A stretch of DNA of 64,000 nt from Fonsecaea monophora. Its lineage: Eukaryota; Ascomycota; Eurotiomycetes; Chaetothyriales; Herpotrichiellaceae. Within the stretch, counting starts at the first letter, position 1, and every line of letters starts with the position of its first letter. The translations under genes and the position numbers were made by a program. Below are positions 52,864-61,283 of this stretch, in pieces. The DNA lies in assembly GCF_001642475.1 (NCBI RefSeq), contig NW_019173962.1, positions 1-64,000 of the forward strand. Direction: 5' to 3'. The notes under the pieces are model-generated. The model saw only the letters and a list, made by a program, of their open reading frames with translations, had not been told where the DNA came from and ran no database searches.

Positions 52864-55534
52864 GTCGATGACTGCGAAGCGTTAGTCCCGACAAACATCA
52901 AGAAATCAAGAATGTATATGAATGTGAAGCTCACAGAGGTCCGAGATCTAGAAATTTTTGTCTGTAATCACCGAGATGATCCTCCTCTGGGGCTAATATT
53001 CCCTTGATATGCACCGCCGATCCTCGAGGCTGTCTTAAACCAAAATGGAGAAGACACCACACTTGGGGTCCCTCTGAGGTGCTTTATAGTACTTCAACAG
53101 ACGTGGGAGCTATTCTTCCTGTCCAAAACCAAAGTTGCTGAAGGAAAAGCTGGTGAAATCTAGTGGCGAGTTTGTGACGTATTCACAGTTTCATTTGTAT
53201 CCAGATATGCTGTACCGGATTTCCTTCAAAGGAGTGAGTGACAGGCAAGGAAAGAGATTGAAGGACAAATAATTTTACAAGTTGGAATTCTGACGGATCA
53301 GATTCCAATGCCACCTAAATACCCGGATCTGGAAGTAACGAGTGTGAGGACCGACGAGGAGCTTTACAAGGAGGTGAGGTCGCAAGGAAAGGCAGGCGAG
53401 ACAAGATATTCAAAGCGCCTAGTTGGAAACGCCCAGGATGGTCGAGGGGTCGTGGGCCATGGATTGAGGTTTGAGCGGCGCACAACGATGCCAGTGGCCG
53501 CGTGGCGTCGATTGGGACCAACAGGAGGATTTTGGTGCCAAAGAAGCGAACCAAGGCCCCTATGCAAGATGGTTAGCCGGATTCATCGAGCCAATGTAGG
53601 GGACGGATGAACTCGGCAAGACGATAGCTATCCACACAGAATCGATAGGCCTTCGAGAATGTGTGCTCAAGGAAATGATTGTCGTTGGCCGGTGCGGATC
53701 GCCTGACCGCAATACTACTCGTACTTTAGCGATGATGAGTGTTTGGTGGCTTTTGGGACGATGCGAACTCTTCTGGCATGGAATGGGACGGGCAGACGGG
53801 CCACTCAAGGTGGAGTCCTTGTAGTGGCTTGGACAGTCGCAGGGACGCAGTCTTGGGGGCATCGTGACAACACGTAGGAGGGTCGTTGAGACAGGAGGTG
53901 AACTTCAGCGAGCTCAGGGATGGACTGGCGGTTGCTCAGATTGGGCTGCTTCCTCAGGTCATTCTCAGTTCCTCTCTACCCGTTGCCGGGTCTGCGATTG
54001 ACTGGCTTTGCCAATCAGTAAGTGAAACATGGAATCAAGGGTGGGAGAAGGAACCAAGAGGGTGGTGAGTGACTCACTGGGAAGCACCCGATTTGCTTGG
54101 GGGCCATGCATGTACCCCCTTGCTCCCTGGTTTGAAGCTTGGACTTACATACAGAGGTACCCATGAACTTTCGCCCCCTGGTCAATGGAACATGATGTGA
54201 GAGTCAACTGGGCGGTTGTGGGACAGAACCTGCAGAACGTGGCGCGGAGAAGCCAAAGAGCACCAGTGACAGCCCCGAACCATCTGGCCTGAGTTGTGGA
54301 GCTACCTTGCCGGCTTCTAACCATGTCTCACGAGCTCTTGGGTTCGACAAGGTTCGCATGATGCAAGCAAGCAAGCTGTAGTGGAGTGCCGGCAAGTCTT
54401 GGAGTTCAAAATCTAGCCACAGCAGTGGTGAGTGAGGGTGAACTTAGGACTGCCTAGTACGAGTATCTTCCGGGTACAGTCTCTGGGTACTTTAGGCACC
54501 TTCCTTGGTCCCTACAAAATCCCTTTGGGGGACCTGGGGCCTCACCTGCTCTTTCCTGGGCAGGTACTCGAGCCTCCCATCCTCCCTACTAGTGAGGGAA
54601 CTATTTCGCGCCCAACGTTACCTCGGTAGCTTACCATGCTTTACCTAAGTGATGGTGGTACCTAGGTAGTCAAGTAATACATCGTGTTGGTATGGAGTAC
54701 CGAGTACATAAAGTATGTAGACGATGCAGGTAGCACCGGATCACCTCGTCCTCTCAATTTCATCATCATGCCACCACCGTAAACGAATTCTGTTGAAACC
54801 GATGCGCATCGTGTACTTCTGTATCAATGTTCAAGCTACAGCTTTCCTACCATTGCAGGCGTACTCGGTACTTGTGCAGTACGTAGGTACGAGGGACGAG
54901 GTAGAGATGCCTCTGCACCAACGCGAGCTACACAGCAGATGCAAGACAAGCGCTGCTTGGGGCGTCGGTAATGTACGAGGAACATATCGGCGCATCGGCG
55001 GATGATGGTATCCTCTCTCCGATGCTTTGGAAACCAGCCACTCCAACTACCTACAGTAGCATAGTGCGGGTACCTACTTGTGAGGATCCAGTAAATGAGG
55101 ACGATTTTGTTAGCCTTGCAGCTATATCAGATGCGGCGGCACCGGACAAGACTGGGATCAGGTCGTCCGTAGTCTAGTTTCACACCGGATGACCAAGCTG
55201 CCTGCAAACAGAAATAGAAATGACTACCTAGTACTTGTGTGCGAGGTACAAGTACCCCATTCCGAGACACAGTTGCGATCTGCCTTGGAGTCAAAAGACG
55301 TCTGCATTGAATTTCGTCATAAGTATTTGACCCGATATTTGTGCGAGCTATGTGAAGCCCACAAGTGATCAAGATCGTGGATTTTTTCGCAGACAGCTCC
55401 CTCCTGTACCAGTGGGAAAGAATATGTATGTGCGAAACCATGCGCAAGACCAGCTCTTCTTTCTTCTCGACCGGTGAGACCGAGCCGGTCACTAGTTAGA
55501 TATGTATTTATCCCTGTATCCTTCTTGGCGGCGC
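52864..55534. other. Gene-poor 2.7-kb stretch rich in GTAC/ACCTAGG motifs
   Basis: No supportable gene over 2.7 kb, the longest such gap here. Open frames (for example 53308-53610 plus and 53560-53862 minus) lack family features, exon partners and good start contexts. From about 54470 to 55260 the sequence is dense in GTAC and TACCTAGG-like short palindromes. No transposase, reverse transcriptase or terminal repeats were seen. Confidence 0.55.
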
Positions 55535-56287
55535 TCAAGACAGTACGTGCACTTCGTAGAATTGATTGTGTTTAGTGCACCACATCAAGACGGAGCACGA
55601 CGGCATCCATGGTCGAGCGCCTGCCCCTCCTGAAATCCCTTCTGAAGTGTATGGCAATGTCTTGAAAGGTGGTATCTCCATATATCTTTCGACACCCGCC
55701 CTGCTTGGATTCGGCTCGGGGTGGGTTTCTCGATAAGATCGAGAATGAGGTGGAATTTGCCACGCCTTGCTGCTGTTTTGAGAGATAAAGTACCGCGTCG
55801 ACATGCTCTGATATGTACTGTATGGAATCTCGGCACCACTCAACTCTTCTTCGTCAATTGCCATTCTGCCATCTTCACTCGTTTCGAGGGGAGGAGTGCA
55901 GGACGTCAGAGAAGTGTTGTGCAGCCCACCGCGGGAATTCCACTGCTGCTGATCTGCGGGCCGACTATGAGACGGTAGGGTATTGTTATGAAGGGCTCTG
56001 GTGGTCACCTCGACAATGTGGGACACTTCACATTTCGGAAAGGTGTACTCAGCATCATCAGCACACTCGAGGAATGTTCGAAGCTGAAGATTCATCAAGT
56101 GGCGGCCAGGATTGACGAAGCTTCGAGGCAAGTGTGCTGAATGACTCTCTGCCACTGGACAGCAGAAAAGCGATGGTCGGTTGATCAGCGGTGGGAGTGC
56201 AAAGGTAGTACGAGGGTGGTTGCCGCTTGGGTAGTTCTTTTGTGTGTTACCGTTCGATGAGGGCCAGCTGGCTCCGGAAGGCGCCAT
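55535..56287 (-). CDS. Possible orphan protein (doubtful)
   Basis: Open frame of 250 residues beginning with a true ATG (MAPSGASWPSSNGNTQKNYP). It has no signal peptide, transmembrane segment or known motif, and is rich in Ser, Pro, His and Arg. An internal acidic segment (EDGRMAIDEEELSGAEIPYS) is the only biased part. The start lies 430 bp from the prefoldin stop. Length is somewhat above chance for this composition, but without homology or splicing evidence it may be non-coding. Confidence 0.3.
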   Translation of the reverse strand: MAPSGASWPSSNGNTQKNYPSGNHPRTTFALPPLINRPSLFCCPVAESHSAHLPRSFVNPGRHLMNLQLRTFLECADDAEYTFPKCEVSHIVEVTTRALHNNTLPSHSRPADQQQWNSRGGLHNTSLTSCTPPLETSEDGRMAIDEEELSGAEIPYSTYQSMSTRYFISQNSSKAWQIPPHSRSYRETHPEPNPSRAGVERYMEIPPFKTLPYTSEGISGGAGARPWMPSCSVLMWCTKHNQFYEVHVLS

Positions 56288-56717
56288 TCTCGAGGGCTCG
56301 TTGTCAAGGCGGCAACAGCAAGGGCCAGATTGGAACTGGTTGACGCTCAGGTTAGCACTCGTGGAGAATAGGAGAAAATAAGACGAATCCAGACGATTAG
56401 AGCTGCTGTCGTAGGGGTACTTACGGGACTTGTTTGCGATCAGGTTGGTTCAAGGGCGAGAATTATAAATGAAAAGCGTCGCAGTTGCCTCAGATAGCAG
56501 TCAAGGCCACGTCCAGCAGTCGACTAGTCGTTGAGTTTATCATAATACTCCCACGCCTCATTTTGGCCTCATCATATTCTCGATGCCAATGCACTGGAAT
56601 CCTCAGTTGACTCTGGCATAGAGGTCTTTTTGGCAGCCTGAATCCGTGAGTAATGTGTATCTCTGTCTACAGCCAACGTATCCTCCGTATCTCCGAAAAC
56701 ATCCTTGTCCACATCTT
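56288..56717. other. Intergenic, no gene seen
   Basis: Between the doubtful orphan start and the prefoldin subunit 2 stop, on the minus strand. No feature was recognised. Confidence 0.4.
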
Positions 56718-57272
56718 TTACTGGTTTTGTACCACTTGGATGTTGTTTTTCTTCTGTAGTCATCCATCAGCGAAAATCCAAGATACGCAATGGCCACCAA
56801 ACTTGCCTTCCACTTATCCATCTCATCCTGCTTGTTTTTGTACTGTTTGAGTAGTTCCTCCAAGACCTGCTTGAGCCCGTCGGAATTGGTCTTCAGCGCG
56901 GGTAATACGTCGTTCACTGTTCTCTCAATAAGTACTCCGTTTATCAGACGGAAGCACTTGCGGTCCTGAGGAAGTGGCTGAAGCGTCTCCATAACAAGTC
57001 TGTCCAAAAGCCAAATGTCAGTATCTTGCATCGCCCCTATGAGAAATCTTCGCCCCACACAAGACTTGTAGTGCTAAGATGGATGTAACTGACTTGTGTT
57101 CCTCAATCTCTTGTTCAATTTCGCCTACCTTCTGCGCAAGCGACTGAAGGGTGTTTTTGTAGTTGGTGTACTGCGATTGCAAGTCTTATATTCTCTTAGT
57201 AGGAGTTTGCGATGTATCAGGTCTCCAAATACCTTGCTGTTTCCGGAGAGCTGCTTCCTGCCCTGACGCCAT
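56718..57272 (-). CDS. GIM4: Prefoldin subunit 2
   Basis: Beta-type subunit of the hexameric prefoldin chaperone that hands unfolded actin and tubulin to the CCT chaperonin. Four exons on the minus strand, 57272-57233, 57184-57094, 56999-56807 and 56753-56718, give 119 residues. The fold is two coiled-coil helices around beta hairpins: LQSQYTNYKNTLQSLAQKVG, EIEQEIEEHKLVMETLQPLP, then KCFRLINGVLIERTVNDVLP and the second helix LKQVLEELLKQYKNKQDEMD. The last intron (56754-56806, 53 bp) has a GC donor in the form AAG-GCAAGT; using it gives the conserved ending KWKKKNNIQVV. Without splicing, the frame runs into unrelated sequence. It is divergent from the Prp16 gene across 270 bp. Confidence 0.94.
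56754..56806 (-). other. GC-AG intron in prefoldin subunit 2
   Basis: Donor AAG followed by GCAAGT, branch CTGAT and acceptor TACAG on the minus strand, 53 bp. No nearby GT donor in the right phase would join KWK to the conserved KKNNIQVV ending. This makes the GC donor a necessary part of the model rather than an option. Confidence 0.85.
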
Positions 57273-57542
57273 TCTGTCGATAGGTGAAGTGACCAAAATG
57301 TTTACATGCAGAGTTGCGGAGGCGGGGATGTCACGATGTGCATAAATTGGCGTTAGTGTCGTGTGGAAGCCCTCCGCATAAACCCCGGCAAAACTTTTTC
57401 CTGCATCTAGACATGTGCCTGGTGGTGCCTCCGTGTGTACATATCGTAGATGGCTCAGGGAGGTTCTGTCAATTGAAGTCTAGCCCGCTTCCCTCCTGCC
57501 AGATTTACCCGACGATCCTCGACAACTTCTTTCTCCCAAACA
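57273..57542. promoter_or_regulatory. Bidirectional promoter of prefoldin 2 and Prp16, with overlapping uORF
   Basis: Only 270 bp separate the two start codons. An upstream ATG at 57413 opens a 47-codon frame (MCLVVPPCVHIVD...) that ends at 57556, overlapping the Prp16 start at 57543 in another frame. If transcripts begin upstream of 57413 this would reduce Prp16 translation. Confidence 0.5.
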
Positions 57543-60500
57543 ATGGAGCGCAGTAACAGTCCCAAGCGGCGGAAACTTGCAGGAGGTTTCCATCATGCCC
57601 ATCCCGATTCGAGCGACGATCTGGGACCGTCCTTAAAGCCTCAATATGCATCCAGAGGCCGCTCCGCAAGGCCCTCCCACAGAGATCAGAGTCGCTTGCA
57701 CAATGTAAAGCCGCACCAACAAGAGTTTGACGGCCCAGAGCCTTTCTTCAACGATGAGGACACCGCAGCCATGGACCGCGACTGGTATACGGGAGACGAG
57801 TTCGGCCACACCTTCGGCGACGAAACACACAACCCTTTCGGCGGTGCAGATGCTACTTGGGCAGACAAGCAGCGCGAGCAGGCGCTGTTGGACAAGAAGT
57901 TAGGCAAGAGATTGACAGCTAAGGCGGCGCAGAAACAGAAGGAGGTTGATGCCTGGGAGGCCAATCGAATGCTCACGTCCGGAGTTGCGCAAAGGCGCGA
58001 TCAGGTTCAGGATTTTGATGACGATGATGCTGTCCGGGTGCATCTACTGGTTCATGACCTCAAACCTCCATTTCTAGACGGAAAGACTGTCTTTACAAAG
58101 CAACTCGAGCCAGTGCCAGCAGTGCGGGATCCTCAAAGTGACATGGCCGTCTTCAGTCGAAAGGGCAGCAAGGTTGTACGGGAGAAGCGCCAGCAAAAAG
58201 AGCGACAGAAACAGGCACAGGAAGCCACAAATATTGCCGGAACCGCTTTGGGCAATATAATGGGCGTGAGAGAAGACGAGGGAGACAGTGCTGCTGCGCT
58301 ACCCGGTGAGGACAGTGGCAAGAGCAAATTTTCTGCTCATCTCAAGAAGAGTACAGGGAGCTCTGCATTTAGCAAGAGTAAGACATTGAGAGAGCAACGA
58401 GAATATCTACCGGCCTTTGCCGTGAGGGAGGAGCTGATGCGGGTCATTCGAGACAACCAAGTCATCATTGTCGTTGGCCAGACCGGCTCGGGGAAAACGA
58501 CACAACTGACCCAGTTTCTCCACGAGGAAGGCTACGGTAAACACGGCTTGATTGGATGTACACAGCCTCGAAGAGTTGCCGCCATGAGTGTCGCTAAGCG
58601 GGTTAGTGAGGAGATGGAAGTAGAGCTGGGTGGATTGGTGGGATATGCCATTCGTTTTGAGGACTGCACAAGCGATGAGACGGTAATCAAGTGTAAGTTC
58701 TGCCGTTCCTATACCAGACGACATATTGACCGTGGTACAGATATGACGGATGGCGTCCTGCTTAGAGAATCCCTCACTCAACGAGATCTAGACAAATACT
58801 CATGCATCATCATGGACGAGGCTCACGAACGCGCTCTCAATACCGACGTCCTAATGGGTCTGATCAAGAAGGTTCTTGCTCGACGCAGAGACTTGAAGCT
58901 CATCGTTACGTCTGCCACTATGAATTCGGAGCGTTTCTCTCGCTTTTATGGAGGAGCACCCGAATTCATCATTCCTGGCCGCACCTTTCCTGTCGACATC
59001 CAGTTCTCACGTTCACCGTGTGAAGACTATGTTGACAGTGCCGTCAAGCAAGTTCTCGCTATCCATGTCTCTCAGGGCGCTGGAGATATCCTCGTCTTCA
59101 TGACAGGCCAAGAGGACATCGAAGTGACATGTGAGTTGATTGAAGAGAGACTCCGCCTGCTAGTTAATCCACCGAAAATCATGGTGTTGCCGATATACTC
59201 CCAGATGCCTGCAGATCTCCAAGCAAAGATTTTCGATCCTGCCCCGCCCGGTGTGCGTAAAGTCATTGTTGCCACCAATATCGCCGAAACTTCGTTGACA
59301 GTTGATGGGATCATGTACGTTGTCGACTCCGGATTCTCCAAGTTAAAGGTTTACAATCCCAAGATGGGAATGGACACCCTGCAAATCACCCCCATCTCGC
59401 AAGCCAATGCCTCTCAGCGAGCTGGTCGTGCTGGTCGCACTGGACCAGGCAAAGCATTTCACCTGTTTACTGAGCAGGCATTCAAGAATGAGTTGTACAT
59501 TCAGACAATTCCTGAGATCCAGCGGACGAATCTAGCAAATACGGTCTTGCTTCTGAAGTCGCTGGGTGTCAAAGACTTGCTGGACTTTGACTTTATGGAC
59601 CCTCCGCCGCAAGACACAATTACCACCTCACTCTTCGACCTATGGGCCCTGGGGGCATTGGACCACGTTGGCGACCTGACACCTATCGGGCGCACGATGA
59701 CCGCATTCCCGATGGATCCTTCACTTGCGAAGATGCTGATTACATCATCTACCGAATACGGCTGTAGCGAGGAGATGCTCACCATTGTCAGTATGCTGTC
59801 CGTGCCGTCTGTCTTCTATAGGCCGAAAGAGAGGCAAGAGGAGTCGGATGCAGCGAGAGAAAAGTTCTTCGTGCACGAGTCGGATCATCTTACGCTTTTG
59901 CACGTGTACACTCAGTGGAAGAGTAATGGATACAGTGATGGTTGGTGCGTTCGACACTTTTTACATCCTAAAGCATTACGTCGTGCAAAAGAGATTCGGG
60001 AGCAATTACACGACATTATGGTGGGCCAGCAAAAGATGGAGCTCGTGTCGTGTGGTACGGACTGGGATGTCATACGAAAGTGCATCTGCTCCGGATATTA
60101 TCACCAGGCCGCTCGTCGGCGAGGAGTCGGAGAGTACATCAATCTGCGCACTAGTGTCACGGTCCAGCTCCATCCTACCTCCGCTCTGTACGGGCTCGGA
60201 GATCCACCCGACTATGTCGTCTACCACGAACTTATCTTGACCAGCAAGGAGTACATGAGTTGTGTCACGGCTGTTGATCCGCACTGGCTGGCAGACCTTG
60301 GTGGTGTCTTCTACAGCTTAAAATCAAAGGAGTATAGCGCCAAGGACAAAAGGATCATCGAGAGTGAGTTCAACCGGAAGATGGAGATCGAGAGACAAAT
60401 GGCCGAGGACCGAGAAAAGGAGGAAAGGAGGCGGCAGGACGATGAAGAGAAAGAGCGATTGCTGATTGGAAGGGCCAAAAGTAGCGGACCCGTGGTTAAG

Positions 60501-60563
60501 AAGATGGGCAGCAATGGAGTGGTCAAGAAGCCGATAGTCCCAAGAAGGCGGATGGGGTTTTGA
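57543..60563 (+). CDS. PRP16: DEAH-box splicing helicase Prp16
   Basis: ATP-dependent RNA helicase that remodels the spliceosome after the first catalytic step. Exons 57543-58692 and 58741-60563 give 990 residues. The N-terminal region is disordered and charged. RecA-1 has VGQTGSGKTTQ (from about 311), TQPRR, and DEAH in CIIMDEAHERA with SATMN; RecA-2 has VFMTGQEDIE, ATNIAETSLT and QRAGRAGRTGPGK. Winged-helix, ratchet and OB-fold regions follow, then a Lys/Arg/Glu-rich tail. The N-terminal context (REYLPAFAVREELMRVIRDN) distinguishes Prp16 from Prp2, Prp22 and Prp43. The intron at 58693-58740 is 48 bp and stop-free; removing it restores TVIKYMTDGVLLRE. A chance reading through it adds 16 residues. 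Confidence 0.96.
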   Translation: MERSNSPKRRKLAGGFHHAHPDSSDDLGPSLKPQYASRGRSARPSHRDQSRLHNVKPHQQEFDGPEPFFNDEDTAAMDRDWYTGDEFGHTFGDETHNPFGGADATWADKQREQALLDKKLGKRLTAKAAQKQKEVDAWEANRMLTSGVAQRRDQVQDFDDDDAVRVHLLVHDLKPPFLDGKTVFTKQLEPVPAVRDPQSDMAVFSRKGSKVVREKRQQKERQKQAQEATNIAGTALGNIMGVREDEGDSAAALPGEDSGKSKFSAHLKKSTGSSAFSKSKTLREQREYLPAFAVREELMRVIRDNQVIIVVGQTGSGKTTQLTQFLHEEGYGKHGLIGCTQPRRVAAMSVAKRVSEEMEVELGGLVGYAIRFEDCTSDETVIKCKFCRSYTRRHIDRGTDMTDGVLLRESLTQRDLDKYSCIIMDEAHERALNTDVLMGLIKKVLARRRDLKLIVTSATMNSERFSRFYGGAPEFIIPGRTFPVDIQFSRSPCEDYVDSAVKQVLAIHVSQGAGDILVFMTGQEDIEVTCELIEERLRLLVNPPKIMVLPIYSQMPADLQAKIFDPAPPGVRKVIVATNIAETSLTVDGIMYVVDSGFSKLKVYNPKMGMDTLQITPISQANASQRAGRAGRTGPGKAFHLFTEQAFKNELYIQTIPEIQRTNLANTVLLLKSLGVKDLLDFDFMDPPPQDTITTSLFDLWALGALDHVGDLTPIGRTMTAFPMDPSLAKMLITSSTEYGCSEEMLTIVSMLSVPSVFYRPKERQEESDAAREKFFVHESDHLTLLHVYTQWKSNGYSDGWCVRHFLHPKALRRAKEIREQLHDIMVGQQKMELVSCGTDWDVIRKCICSGYYHQAARRRGVGEYINLRTSVTVQLHPTSALYGLGDPPDYVVYHELILTSKEYMSCVTAVDPHWLADLGGVFYSLKSKEYSAKDKRIIESEFNRKMEIERQMAEDREKEERRRQDDEEKERLLIGRAKSSGPVVKKMGSNGVVKKPIVPRRRMGF

Positions 60564-61283
60564 TTATCACTGCTACCACTGTTTGCGCTGGACATGGGTA
60601 GCATATGTCCATTTCTTGGTTACTGGCCTCACAATATTCACGTAACACAGTCACATGGTGACCGCAGCCTCGTTCGTCGATAATATCCTCACAGCCTTGT
60701 CAAGGTCACAACGAGGCTGAGTTGCCCGTGCACGCTAGTATAATATAGGAATAGCGTCCAGGCGCCAAGCCCATTCCCCTTTTCCACGCTAGTCGCTGTT
60801 TCCAGTTGTAGTTGTGCACATCTCTGTATCGAGGCGACCACTGCTGCCATATCTTCCCGACCGCGGCTGGTACCGGCACAGTATACGACGGAAGGATGCT
60901 GACGGTGTTTCTGTCCAGATTGAAGCCAAGAGTGGTTGAGAAGGGCTTCAGACCGGGTGACTTGAACAACAACAGCCTTGCACCGTTTGTGTCCAGTCTC
61001 CAATAGCGATGGCGCGGTAAGACATCAATTGGAAAACCCAGCTCCGTATCAGAAGGATATAGCGGGGTGTCGCAACCTTGTGTTGGTTCGGGACGGTGCC
61101 GTACATATCGGTGCTCTTCAACAATTTGCACGAGAAAGCCCTCCGCCAACCCCCTTGACCAGGTAAGTCTACGATTATACAGCAAGAGAGCCGACATGGA
61201 AGAACTCTGTCTTCACCATGTCACTGTTGCTCTCGTCCTTCTCTCCTTCACCAGCTATGCAACCTTGACAACTACTGACAACC
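60564..61283. other. Intergenic between Prp16 and the kinase
   Basis: A minus-strand frame at 60706-61197 has a true ATG and 163 codons (MSALLLYNRRLTWSRGLAEG...), without any recognised domain; I rate it a weak gene candidate because it overlaps the kinase promoter and leader. An upstream ATG at 61196 on the plus strand opens a short frame overlapping the kinase start. No other feature is visible. Confidence 0.35.

Noticed and set aside
53308..53610. Small plus-strand ORF in the gene-poor stretch
   Set aside because: Has an ATG but no domain, partner exon or secretion signal; similar frames exist by chance on both strands here.
60706..61197. 163-residue minus-strand open frame
   Set aside because: True ATG but no recognised domain, and it overlaps the kinase promoter; kept only as a note under the intergenic entry.
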